A stretch of DNA of 64,000 nt from JALYRV01 sp040902895 (GTDB taxonomy: Bacteria > Acidobacteriota > Vicinamibacteria > Vicinamibacterales > SCN-69-37). This document shows, in pieces, positions 17,156-25,806 of this stretch (positions are counted from its first letter, which is position 1; every line of letters starts with the position of its first letter). The stretch lies in assembly GCA_040902895.1 (NCBI GenBank), contig JBBDWL010000090.1, forward strand, positions 51,159 to 115,158. Direction: 5' to 3'. The translations under genes and the position numbers were made by a program. A model generated the notes under the pieces. That model was not told the DNA's origin. It saw nothing but the letters and a program-made list of their open reading frames with translations, and searched no databases.

Positions 17156-17413
17156 TTGATCCTGCTCATCGCCATCGCCTGGGCGCTGATGACGGCTGGT
17201 CTGACGGTGCTGCCCGGCATCTTCGGCAATCTGGTCGCAGAGCCGTGGCCGATCGTCATCGCATGGGGCATCGTCTCGCTCGCGTGGGTGCCCGTCGAAG
17301 CCGTGATGCGCGGCCGCGTCGGCCCGCTCGCGCGCTTTTCCATCACGCTGCCGTTGTGGGTTGCGGCCGCGCTCTGCGGCTTCTGGCTGCGCGGGGTGCT
17401 AGGCCTGCCGTAG
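17156..17413 (+). CDS. Small membrane protein
   Basis: An 85-residue protein with about three hydrophobic segments (LLIAIAWALMTAGLTVLPG, IVIAWGIVSLAWVPVEAV, ITLPLWVAAALCGFWLRGVLG). The start is a TTG; no ATG lies in frame at a sensible place, so the exact start is uncertain. It is divergent from the ExeA-type gene and overlaps the end of the PfkB kinase gene by 15 bp. No function known. Confidence 0.5.
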   Translation: MILLIAIAWALMTAGLTVLPGIFGNLVAEPWPIVIAWGIVSLAWVPVEAVMRGRVGPLARFSITLPLWVAAALCGFWLRGVLGLP

Positions 17414-18316
17414 CATCTGCTCGACGTCGGTACGCGACGGCACGCCGGCGATGGCGCCGCGCCGCGTGCAGCTCGAGGCGGCCGTGGCATTGGCAAACCG
17501 CAGCACATCGGCCAGCGGGCGGCCTTCGAGCAACGCGGAGATGAAGCCGGCGCGGAAGACGTCGCCCGCGCCGGTCGTGTCGACCGCATGCACCAGGAAT
17601 CCCGGCGCTTCGATGACCGTGTCGCCTTCGAGCGCGATGGCGCCCTGCGCGCCGCGCGTGACCACCAATGGCCCATCGTTGAGCGCACGCAGTTTCCGGA
17701 GCGCGCAGACGAGATCCGCTTCTCCGGTCAGCTTCGCGGGGACGTGCTCGGCCAGAATCGGATGCGTCGCCACGCGGATCAGCTCCGCCGTGTGCTCGGT
17801 GACGCGGTCGATGTCGGTCGTGATCATCCGTCCGGCCTCGCGCGCACTGCGCGCAGCCGCAAGCGAGGCCTGCACGTCCACATCATCGACGTGCAGGAGC
17901 CTGGCCCGCGCGATCGCAGGCGCCGCGCGCGACACATCGTCCGGTGTGAATCTGGCGTCGGGATCGCGGTGCCAGAGCACGATCCGCTCACCTTGCTCCT
18001 CGGCGAGCAGGATCACGGAGTACGGCTGCGGGGCGTTCGCGATGGTCGCATCCGAGACGTCGACGCCGCGGCGCGAGAGCTCCTCACGGATCCGCTCCCC
18101 GTGCGCGTCATTGCCCGTCAGCCCCAGAAAGGCCGCACGCAGCCCGAGAGCCGCGCAGCCGGCCAGGGCCGTCGCGATCTGCCCGCCCGACGATATGAAG
18201 TGCTCCTGGATTGGCAGTTTGGCGAGCGGGCCGTCCGGCGTTGGATACGCCGGCAGGACATAGACCAGATCGACCGCGCTTGCGCCGAAACCGGCGACGT
18301 CGACCGCGTCAATCAT
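17399..18316 (-). CDS. PfkB-family sugar or nucleoside kinase
   Basis: A 305-residue ribokinase-fold enzyme. ISSGGQIATALAGCAALGLRAAFLG is the N-terminal signature region and DTTGAGDVFRAGF the C-terminal one, with the catalytic Asp in GAGD. The open frame runs 48 codons further upstream into the divergent PHP gene; I chose the ATG where homology starts. The substrate cannot be read from sequence. It lies close to the inositol gene block but is not one of its recognised members. Confidence 0.82.
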   Translation of the reverse strand: MIDAVDVAGFGASAVDLVYVLPAYPTPDGPLAKLPIQEHFISSGGQIATALAGCAALGLRAAFLGLTGNDAHGERIREELSRRGVDVSDATIANAPQPYSVILLAEEQGERIVLWHRDPDARFTPDDVSRAAPAIARARLLHVDDVDVQASLAAARSAREAGRMITTDIDRVTEHTAELIRVATHPILAEHVPAKLTGEADLVCALRKLRALNDGPLVVTRGAQGAIALEGDTVIEAPGFLVHAVDTTGAGDVFRAGFISALLEGRPLADVLRFANATAASSCTRRGAIAGVPSRTDVEQMLRQA

Positions 18317-18387
18317 CGAGAAAGGGACGCCGATGGGGAGATCATGCAGTGGATATGCGGGCGGACTCGGAAGTTTAGCACCCGTGT

Positions 18388-18393
18388 TACTCT
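18388..18393 (+). promoter_or_regulatory. -10 box of probable leaderless promoter
   Basis: TACTCT fits TANNNT and ends 6 bases before the ATG of the PHP-domain gene. No Shine-Dalgarno lies in the gap. Confidence 0.35.
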
Positions 18394-18399
18394 CCCGCC

Positions 18400-19848
18400 A
18401 TGTCTCCTGCCGGTGTTGTCCTGGCCATGCTGTCGGTCGTTCAGGGACCGGCCGCGGCATCGACGGTGGTGCTCGAGGGCACGATCGTCTCGTCGAACCG
18501 CTTCGCCTGGCTCGAACGGCCGTTCGAGGTTCCGGCGGGCACCGCTCGCATCGACATCGAGACGAGCTTCACGGATCGCGGCAACGGCACCGCCCTGGAG
18601 TTCGGCCTCTACGATCCCGAGCGGTTTCGCGGCGCCAGCCGCTTCAGCAAGAGCCGGTTCTTCGTCGGCCGCACGGCGGCCACACCCTCCTATCAGCCGG
18701 GCTATCTGCAGCCGGGTGTGTGGCGGCTGCTCATCGGCGTGCCGAGCATCCGCGAGGGGGGCACGTCGAGCTATCGCGTGGTCATTCGCCTGACGCCGGA
18801 AGCAGCGCCCTCGCCGCCGCCGGCGGCCGTGCCTGAAACCGCCTCGACGAAGGGCCCGCGGTGGTACCAGGGCGACCTGCATACGCACACCATGCACAGC
18901 GACGCGTTCGGCTGCGCGGATGGCCGGGGCGGCAGCGGTCCCTGTGCCACCCATCAGGTGGTCGACGCCGCCGCGCGGCTCGGCCTCGACTTCGTCGCCG
19001 TCACCGATCACAACACCACGAGCCATCACCACGACCTCGCGGGCCTGCAGCTGCTGCACGATCGCCTTCTCCTGTTGCGGGGGCAGGAAGTCACGACCTT
19101 CTACGGTCACGCGAATGTCTACGGCACGAGCGAGGTGGTGGACTTCCGCATTGGCCATCCCGGCGTCGGCGCGCCAGAGGTGCTCGCGCAGGTTCGTCGG
19201 CTGGGCGGCCTGCTCTCGATCAACCACCCGGCTCGCGAAACGGGCGATGCCTGCACCGGCTGCGGCTGGACGGCGCCCGGCACCGAGTGGCGTGAAGTCG
19301 AAGCCATGGAAGTCGTCAACAACGTCACGCTGACAGGCCCGGCCGCCGGCCTGCCGTTCTGGCACGCGCGTCTCAATGAGGGGCATCGCATCACCGGCCT
19401 CGGCGGCAGCGACGATCACGGCGCCTCGACACGGGCCGGCAGCGCTGTCGGCATCCCGACGACGGTCATCGCGTCGGAGGCGCTTTCGGAATCCGGCCTG
19501 CTCGCGGGCATCCGTGCGGGCCGGGTGTACATCAAGACCCGGGGTCCCGAAGGCCCCGATATCCGCTTCGACGCGCCGGCTCTCGGTGCGGCGATGGGGG
19601 ACACGGTCCCGCTGCCGGACGGGCAGTCGCAGGTGGCGTTTCGGATCGAGGTCGCCCGCGGCCACGGCCAGCAGGTCGAAGTCATCCGGAATGGCGAGTC
19701 CGTCCGGGGCGCCGTCGCCGGGCCGATCGATGGCGCCGCCGCCACCGTGAGGTTCACGATGACGGTGTCGAGAGGCGACTGGGTGCGCATCAATCTGCGC
19801 GACGCGGCGGGCGTGACGGTCGTCGGGAACCCGATCTACTTCAGGTGA
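18400..19848 (+). CDS. Secreted PHP-domain metal-dependent hydrolase (CehA/McbA-like)
   Basis: A 482-residue protein. A signal-like start (MSPAGVVLAMLSVVQGPAAA) is followed by a beta-rich domain (residues 25-140) and a PHP domain with metal-binding motifs GDLHTHTMHSD, VAVTDHN, SINHPA and GGSDDHG. The C-terminal part is again beta-rich. The CehA/McbA group includes carbaryl and other ester or phosphoester hydrolases. The natural substrate here is unknown; the export signal points to the periplasm. Confidence 0.8.
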   Translation: MSPAGVVLAMLSVVQGPAAASTVVLEGTIVSSNRFAWLERPFEVPAGTARIDIETSFTDRGNGTALEFGLYDPERFRGASRFSKSRFFVGRTAATPSYQPGYLQPGVWRLLIGVPSIREGGTSSYRVVIRLTPEAAPSPPPAAVPETASTKGPRWYQGDLHTHTMHSDAFGCADGRGGSGPCATHQVVDAAARLGLDFVAVTDHNTTSHHHDLAGLQLLHDRLLLLRGQEVTTFYGHANVYGTSEVVDFRIGHPGVGAPEVLAQVRRLGGLLSINHPARETGDACTGCGWTAPGTEWREVEAMEVVNNVTLTGPAAGLPFWHARLNEGHRITGLGGSDDHGASTRAGSAVGIPTTVIASEALSESGLLAGIRAGRVYIKTRGPEGPDIRFDAPALGAAMGDTVPLPDGQSQVAFRIEVARGHGQQVEVIRNGESVRGAVAGPIDGAAATVRFTMTVSRGDWVRINLRDAAGVTVVGNPIYFR

Positions 19849-19858
19849 CCGGCGGGAT

Positions 19859-21205
19859 TTATCGAACCGGCACCTGCACCGGCGCCGCTTCGCCGTGAGC
19901 CTCGATGACGCCGATCCACTGGAGCGGCAATGGCCGCGGACGATACGCGGCGTCGAGCATGAAGACCGTGTTCAAACGGCGCAGGGTGACGCGGCCCTTG
20001 CCTGGCGGCAGCGCGGCTTCGCCGTCGCGTGCCGGACGCGTGTACGCGCGAATCCGGATCCCGCGCAGATCCTCCGGACGCGTGTCAGGCCCGAGCGGCA
20101 CCGCGGCCCGAACGCACCCGCTGCGCGCGATCCTGAAACGCGGGTCTCCGCGGTCGCTCGCGTACCAATCGAGACCGGCCGGCCCGCCGGCGGCCACGTC
20201 GAAGGCGAACGTGGCCCGGTCGGCCTCGCCGCACGCTTCGATATAGGCGAACTGCCGGACGTCCGGCACTTTCGCCGATCCGGGCCTGGCGCCGGGATCG
20301 ATGCGATCCTCGCGCCGCAGTTCGGCCGCCATCAGCGCATAGGTCCACGGGTTGGCGTCCATCACCACCTCGCGCGACACATCGGTGAGCGTGACCATCT
20401 CGGGCGCCAGGGCGAAGCGGATCGCATCAGGGCCGTGGTCGCTGAACATGTTGTTGTCGGTCGACACCCACAACAGCGGATGGCGGCCCTCCCGCGCGCC
20501 GCGAAACGGCAGGATGTCGTGGCTGGCCCCCTGAAACGTCTCGCGCACCGTGCCGTCGCCCGTCTCCTCGACGCCGAAGACGAACTCGATGTCGGTGGTC
20601 CGGCCCCAGGTGGCCATGAGCCGATCCGTCGGCGTGCCGCCATCCTCGTGCGTGAAGATCATCGAGTAGTTGAACCCCGCGGCGGGGGCTAGCGCGCGTT
20701 CGACCCACATCAGCACCGGCACATCGCTGAAGCGCTCGACCGTGCCCGGTCGCGCGTGGAGGATGGGCGCCTGCGCGAGCCAGGCATGCTCGGGCCGGTT
20801 GGCGGCAAAGGCCGAGATCGCGATGCTCTGCACGTGAAAGTCGCCGGCATCTTTCCCGGAGAGCACGGCGTCGCGCTGCAACATCATCCGGTGGTCGCCC
20901 GCCGGCAGCGCGCCCAGCATGATCCGGTACGGCGCCGGCGCCTCGCCGCGGACGAGCAGCAGATGCTGCGAATACCGGCCGTCGAGGAGCACGCGCAGGG
21001 CGACCGCTTCACGGCCGTTCGCGCCCCAGTCGCACTGCCCGCAGCCGGCCGTGATCGTCGCGACGACTTCGCCCGCTTCCGCCAGGGTGAACCGGTGTTC
21101 CTGGCGTACGGCGACGGCGGCATCCCGGACCCGCGGCGACTCCGCCCGCAGCCCGACGACCATTGCTGCGACTATCGCCAGCGCCGCCTGAAGCGAACGT
21201 CTCAT
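19859..21205 (-). CDS. Exported protein of unknown function
   Basis: A 448-residue protein with a signal peptide (MRRSLQAALAIVAAMVVGLRAE); the preceding in-frame ATG would add four residues. The mature part is beta-rich, with two Cys in TAGCGQCDWG and a region LLWVSTDNNMFSDHGPDAIRF that suggests metal or sugar binding. I do not recognise the family. It is the last gene of the inositol import operon on this strand (26 bp after iolG), so it may process or bind a related sugar. Confidence 0.6.
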   Translation of the reverse strand: MRRSLQAALAIVAAMVVGLRAESPRVRDAAVAVRQEHRFTLAEAGEVVATITAGCGQCDWGANGREAVALRVLLDGRYSQHLLLVRGEAPAPYRIMLGALPAGDHRMMLQRDAVLSGKDAGDFHVQSIAISAFAANRPEHAWLAQAPILHARPGTVERFSDVPVLMWVERALAPAAGFNYSMIFTHEDGGTPTDRLMATWGRTTDIEFVFGVEETGDGTVRETFQGASHDILPFRGAREGRHPLLWVSTDNNMFSDHGPDAIRFALAPEMVTLTDVSREVVMDANPWTYALMAAELRREDRIDPGARPGSAKVPDVRQFAYIEACGEADRATFAFDVAAGGPAGLDWYASDRGDPRFRIARSGCVRAAVPLGPDTRPEDLRGIRIRAYTRPARDGEAALPPGKGRVTLRRLNTVFMLDAAYRPRPLPLQWIGVIEAHGEAAPVQVPVR

Positions 21206-21230
21206 GAATCCCTCCACCGGCTCATCGGCC

Positions 21231-22253
21231 TCACGTCACATCGGCGACGGCGATAGTGGCGCCGGTCTCCCGGGCGCGTGTCGCGGCCACGCCAATCCGC
21301 AGCGCCTCCAGGCCGTCGTCGATCGTCACTGCCGGATCGCGCCCCTCCAGCACACGCCGCGCAAAATCCTGCAGCTGCGTGGTGTAGGCGTCGCGGAAGC
21401 GTTCCATGAAGTACGGCACCGTGTCATGCGCGACCGAGCCCTTTGTCATCACCATGATCGGTGTTTCGCGCAGATAGCCGATCCGGATCGTCCCTTCGAG
21501 GCCGAGGATTTCGGTCGAGATGTCGTAGCCGTAGATGCCGCTCCGCGTCAGATCGACCACCCCGAGCTTGCCGCTCTCGAAGATCAGGCTTGCGACGGCG
21601 TTGTCGATGTCGCCCACCGTCTCGAGCTCCGGGTAGGCGATCGTGCCGCCGATGGCCGCGACGCTTCTGACCTCGCCCATGAACCAGCGCGCGAGGTCGA
21701 AGTCATGGATCCCCATGTCGATCAGCATCCCGCCGCTGCTCTTCGGATCGGCGTACTCGAGGCTCGGACGAAACGGATCGCGCGAGGTCGCCTTGAAGAC
21801 GAGCGGCATGCCGATGCGCCCCTGTTCGACTGCCAGCCTGGCCGCCGCATAGCCCGCGTCGTACCGCCGCATGAACCCCATCTGGAAGAAAATGCCTGCC
21901 GACGCGATGGCGGTCTGCATCTCGGCGATTTCCGCGAGCGACAGCGCCGGCGGCTTCTCGCAGAAGGCCGGCTTGCCCCGCGAGGCCGCGGCCAGCACGA
22001 GATCCCGATGGGTGTGCGTGGGCGTCACGATGACGATCGCGTCGACGCCGGGATCGTCGATGACCGCTGCCGGATCGGCGTAGTGGCGCGGCACGTCGAG
22101 CTCGCCGGCGACCTCTTCGGCGACGCCCGCGGCCGTGTCGCCGACCGCCGCCAGCCGCGTCTCCGGAATCCGCCCTGCGAGATCGCGTGCGTAGACGCGG
22201 CCGAGCCGCCCGAGTCCAATCAACCCGACTGCGAGACGCCGCCGTCCGCTCAC
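21231..22253 (-). CDS. iolG: Inositol 2-dehydrogenase-like Gfo/Idh/MocA oxidoreductase
   Basis: A 340-residue NAD-dependent dehydrogenase: Rossmann motif GLIGLGRLG, the EKPPAL motif with the catalytic Lys, FMRRYDAGYAAAR, and GGMLIDMGIHDFDLARWFMG with the catalytic Asp-His pair. These are the standard IolG features. It would oxidise myo-inositol to 2-keto-myo-inositol, the substrate of the IolE-type enzyme encoded at 31064. It overlaps the binding-protein gene by 4 bp. Related Gfo/Idh enzymes act on other sugars; the iol context makes IolG the best reading. Confidence 0.8.
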   Translation of the reverse strand: MSGRRRLAVGLIGLGRLGRVYARDLAGRIPETRLAAVGDTAAGVAEEVAGELDVPRHYADPAAVIDDPGVDAIVIVTPTHTHRDLVLAAASRGKPAFCEKPPALSLAEIAEMQTAIASAGIFFQMGFMRRYDAGYAAARLAVEQGRIGMPLVFKATSRDPFRPSLEYADPKSSGGMLIDMGIHDFDLARWFMGEVRSVAAIGGTIAYPELETVGDIDNAVASLIFESGKLGVVDLTRSGIYGYDISTEILGLEGTIRIGYLRETPIMVMTKGSVAHDTVPYFMERFRDAYTTQLQDFARRVLEGRDPAVTIDDGLEALRIGVAATRARETGATIAVADVT

Positions 22254-23182
22254 TCGCGCGCGCCCCGCGTCACGAGCTCCAGCCGCACCTTGATCTCGGG
22301 CTCCACCGTCTCGCCGCGTATCAGCTTCACCGCGGCCTCCACCGCCGCCTTGCCCATCTCGTACGGAAACTGCGCGACCGACGCCGCCATCGACCCGCCG
22401 GCAATCGCGGTCTTGGCGTCGTCCAGCGCGTCGAACCCGACGACGCGGATCGTGCCGGTGCGGCGCGCGGCGGCAATCGCTTCGATCGCCCCGAGCGCCA
22501 TGAGATCGCTCGCCGCGAAGACGGTATCGATCTCAGGGCGGGCCTGCAGCATGTTCTGAAACACGTTGAAGCCCTGATCGCGCTCCCAGTTGGCCGGCTG
22601 CGACGCGACGATCGTCACGCCGGGGGTCTCCTTGATCGCATCGCGAAAGCCGCGCAGGCGGGAATCGCCGGTCTCGTGTCCCGGAATCCCCTCGAGGATG
22701 GCGACCCTGGCCGTGCCGCCGCTGGCGCGGACGACGTATTCGCCGGCGAGCCGGCCGCCCTGATAGTTGTCGGATCCCACGAACGTCGCGGGCGCCACGC
22801 CGGCATCGGCCGCGGCTTTCGCATCGAGCCGCGTGTCGACGATCACGATCGGCACTTTCGCCTGACTTGCCTTGACCAGCGCCGAGACGATCTCGCGCGA
22901 TCCGCTTGGCGTGATGCACAGGGCACCGATGCCGGTTTGAATCAGGTTCTCGACGATCTGCATCTGCTTCTCGACGTCGATCTCACGTTCGGCGGCCTGC
23001 ACCTGCAGCCGCACGCCCAGACGCGAGGCGGCCTCCTCGGCACCGCGCCTCATGTCGACGAAGAACGGATGATTCAGCGTCTTGACGACGAGGGCGACCG
23101 TCGGCGGAGCGTCGCCTTCGCCGGCACGGTTGCACGAGAGCGGAAGCAGGGCGAGCACGAGCAGGAGAACGGCTTTGCGCAT
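22250..23182 (-). CDS. Sugar ABC transporter substrate-binding lipoprotein
   Basis: A 310-residue periplasmic binding protein of the ribose/inositol class. Lipobox LPLSC puts the lipidated Cys at 17. The fold signature is VALVVKTLNHPFFVDMRRGAEEAA, then IDVEKQMQIVENLIQTG, VDTRLDA, VGSDNYQGGRLAGEYV and DLMALGAIEAI. It delivers sugar to the permease and ATPase encoded just upstream. Its place between iolG and those genes points to inositol or a relative. Confidence 0.85.
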   Translation of the reverse strand: MRKAVLLLVLALLPLSCNRAGEGDAPPTVALVVKTLNHPFFVDMRRGAEEAASRLGVRLQVQAAEREIDVEKQMQIVENLIQTGIGALCITPSGSREIVSALVKASQAKVPIVIVDTRLDAKAAADAGVAPATFVGSDNYQGGRLAGEYVVRASGGTARVAILEGIPGHETGDSRLRGFRDAIKETPGVTIVASQPANWERDQGFNVFQNMLQARPEIDTVFAASDLMALGAIEAIAAARRTGTIRVVGFDALDDAKTAIAGGSMAASVAQFPYEMGKAAVEAAVKLIRGETVEPEIKVRLELVTRGARE

Positions 23183-23198
23183 ATGAATCCTGGCGGCG

Positions 23199-24200
23199 CT
23201 ACCCGCGCCGGCGTTTGAGAAGCGTGTCGATGAGCACGGCGCCCACGATCACGGCACCAATGACGATCTGCTGAAGGAATGAGGAGACGCCGAGCAGATT
23301 GAGCCCGTTGCGGAGCACGCCCATGATCAGCGCGCCGACGAGCGTGCCGGCCAGCGTGCCGCCGCCTCCCATCAGGCTGGTGCCGCCGATGACGGTGGCC
23401 GCAATGGCGTCGAGCTCGTACATCATGCCGGCGATCGGCTGCGCCGAATTGAGGCGCGCCGTCAGCAGCACGGCGGCCACGGCGCTCATCAGGCCCGACA
23501 CGCCATAGATCATCATCTTGTGGAAGCGCACATTCACGCCCGACAGGCGTGTCGCTTCCTCATTGCCGCCAATCGCGTACACGTACCGGCCGAAGATCGT
23601 CCGCGAGAGCACGAGATGCGCGGCCAGGTACACGCCCGCCATCACGAGGATTGGCGCGGGAATGAAGAAGACCGTGCCGGTCGCGATGCTGCGGAAGCCT
23701 GGGTCGAATCCTGAGACGGGGCGACCTTCGGTGAAGAGCAGCGCGGCCCCGCGCGCGACGCTCATCATGCCGAGGGTGACGATAAACGGCGGCAGTCCGC
23801 CCCAGCTGATGAGCGCGCCATTGACCATGCCGCATGCGACGCCCACCGATGCGCCAAGCGCGAGGGCCACCGGCAGCGCCTGCCCGCTTTGAAGCGCGAC
23901 ACCCAGCACCACACCCGACAGCGCCACGATCGAACCGACCGAGAGATCGATGCCGCCCGAAATGATCACGTACGTCATGCCGGCGGCGACCACGGCGTTG
24001 ATGCTGGTCTGCTGCGCGACGTTGAGCAGGTTCGAGACGGTGAGGAAGTGCGGCGTCAGCGCCCAGAGCATCGCTGACAGCGCCACCAGCCCCATGACGG
24101 TGCCGAATTGTCGCGCGGCCGACACGCGCGCGCGGCCGCTTCGCATGGCGCCGGCCATTCCGGCCATTCCCCCCGCCGCTGGTGGAGCCACCATCGTCAT
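23199..24200 (-). CDS. Sugar ABC transporter permease (RbsC/IatP-like)
   Basis: A 333-residue inner-membrane permease of the ribose/xylose/inositol family: about nine helices, GIDLSVGSIVALSGVVLG (the conserved GGIDLSVG loop), YAIGGNEEATRLSGV, and SLMGGGGTLAGTLVGALIMGVLRNGLNLLG. The ATG overlaps the stop of the ATPase gene by 4 bp, so the two are translationally coupled. Confidence 0.9.
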   Translation of the reverse strand: MTMVAPPAAGGMAGMAGAMRSGRARVSAARQFGTVMGLVALSAMLWALTPHFLTVSNLLNVAQQTSINAVVAAGMTYVIISGGIDLSVGSIVALSGVVLGVALQSGQALPVALALGASVGVACGMVNGALISWGGLPPFIVTLGMMSVARGAALLFTEGRPVSGFDPGFRSIATGTVFFIPAPILVMAGVYLAAHLVLSRTIFGRYVYAIGGNEEATRLSGVNVRFHKMMIYGVSGLMSAVAAVLLTARLNSAQPIAGMMYELDAIAATVIGGTSLMGGGGTLAGTLVGALIMGVLRNGLNLLGVSSFLQQIVIGAVIVGAVLIDTLLKRRRG

Positions 24201-25738
24201 GATGCGAGCCCCAGCGCGGCGCTGAGCACCTGCGCCTGGGTGGCGGACCGGGCGTCCATCTCGGCGCGGATGCGGCCGCCATGCATGACGAGGATTCTAT
24301 CGCTCATGCCGAGCAGCTCCGGCAGCTCCGACGAAATCATGATGATGCCGGCACCGCGGGCGGTGAGGCGATTCATCAGATGGTAGATTTCGATCTTGGC
24401 GCACACGTCGACGCCTCGTGTGGGCTCGTCGAAAATGAAGATGCGCGCGTCGCCGGCGAGCCACTTGCCCAGCACCACCTTCTGCTGGTTGCCGCCGCTC
24501 AGCAGGCGCACCACCTGCCGCGGCGCGGTCTTCACGCGCAGATCGCGCACGATGCCGTCGGCGAGCTGCTGTTCGCGGACGCGTTTGATGAACCCGAAGC
24601 GGCTGAGGCGCCGGCCGTGCGGCAGCCCGATGTTTTCCGCCGACGTGAGATCCGGCACCAGTCCCTGGGCTTTGCGATCCTCCGGCAACAAGCCGATGCC
24701 GCGCTCGATCGCGTCGGCGGGCGATCGCAGCGTCACGGGCGCACCGCCAATGATGATGCGTCCGGAGCTGTGACGATCCGCGCCCGCCAGCACTCTCGCG
24801 AGCTCGCTGCGTCCGGCGCCGAGCAGGCCGGCGATGCCGACGATCTCGCCGGCGCGAAGCGAGAAGCTGATATCGGTCAGCTGTCCGTCGCGTGAGACCT
24901 CTTCCACCCGCAGCAGCTCGTCGCCCGGCGCGACGCGCTCACGAGGAAAATGGCCGCCGACGTCACGGTCGGCCATGAGCCGCACCAGTGTGGCGGGTGT
25001 GACCTCGCCGATTGCGCACGTCGCGACATTCCGGCCGTCGCGCAAGACGGTAACGCGATGGCCGAGGCGAAAGACTTCGTCGAGGCGGTGCGTGATGTAC
25101 ACCACGGCCACGCCGCGCGCCGCCAGCCGCTGAATGAGCGCGAACAGCTGATCGACTTCCTTCGCCGTGAGCGCCGATGTCGGCTCGTCCATCACCAGCA
25201 CTGACGCGACATCCTCGGGCGTGGCAGACGGTGCGGCGAGCGCTTTCGCAATCTCAACGAGCTGGCGCTCGGCAAGACTCAGGCTGCCGACGACGGCGTC
25301 GGGCGGCAGATCCATGCCCAGTGCCGCGAGCAACTGCCCGGTCTCGCGCCGCAGCCGGCGCTGATCGACGATGCCGAAGAACGATCGCGGTGCGACGCCG
25401 AGATAGACGTTCTCGGCGACGGTCATCTGCGGAACGAGGTTCAGCTCCTGGTAAATCACCCGGATGCCGAGACCGAGCGCATCGCGCGGCGACGCGATCT
25501 CCACCGGCTGGCCGTGCATGCGGATCTCTCCGGCGTCTCCACGCTGCGCGCCGCTCAGAATCTTCATGAGGGTCGACTTGCCCGCGCCGTTCTCGCCGAG
25601 CAGCATGTGCACTTCGCCCGGCCGAAGCGTGAGATCCACGCCGTCGAGCGCCACGACGCCTGGAAACGCCTTCCGGATGCCGAGCATCTCGAGCCGCGGC
25701 GGCGCGTCGGAGGACGGGGCGGGCCCTGGGATGGTCAT
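24197..25738 (-). CDS. Sugar ABC transporter ATPase, two nucleotide-binding domains
   Basis: A 513-residue duplicated ATPase (RbsA/MglA/IatA type). Domain 1 has Walker A GENGAGKST, signature LSLAERQLVEIAKAL and Walker B VLVMDEPTSALT. Domain 2 has a degenerate Walker A (GAGRSELARVLAG), as usual in this family, LSGGNQQKVVLGKWL and FIFDEPTRGVDV. The frame stays open upstream; the ATG chosen precedes PRLEMLGIRKAFPGV, where homology begins. It starts 68 bp after the TonB receptor gene. Confidence 0.9.
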   Translation of the reverse strand: MTIPGPAPSSDAPPRLEMLGIRKAFPGVVALDGVDLTLRPGEVHMLLGENGAGKSTLMKILSGAQRGDAGEIRMHGQPVEIASPRDALGLGIRVIYQELNLVPQMTVAENVYLGVAPRSFFGIVDQRRLRRETGQLLAALGMDLPPDAVVGSLSLAERQLVEIAKALAAPSATPEDVASVLVMDEPTSALTAKEVDQLFALIQRLAARGVAVVYITHRLDEVFRLGHRVTVLRDGRNVATCAIGEVTPATLVRLMADRDVGGHFPRERVAPGDELLRVEEVSRDGQLTDISFSLRAGEIVGIAGLLGAGRSELARVLAGADRHSSGRIIIGGAPVTLRSPADAIERGIGLLPEDRKAQGLVPDLTSAENIGLPHGRRLSRFGFIKRVREQQLADGIVRDLRVKTAPRQVVRLLSGGNQQKVVLGKWLAGDARIFIFDEPTRGVDVCAKIEIYHLMNRLTARGAGIIMISSELPELLGMSDRILVMHGGRIRAEMDARSATQAQVLSAALGLAS

Positions 25739-25806
25739 TGGTGTGCGTCGGTGGAACGGATTCAGACGGCGGGCCATGGAAGCCCGCCGTCTGACAGAGG
25801 CGACGA

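Noticed and set aside
18313..19665. 450-codon minus-strand open frame
   Set aside because: Antisense of the PHP-domain gene; low-complexity Arg/Gly/Ala composition, caused by high GC content.
22187..23218. Plus-strand open frame opposite the binding-protein gene
   Set aside because: Shadow of real minus-strand genes with no recognisable motifs.
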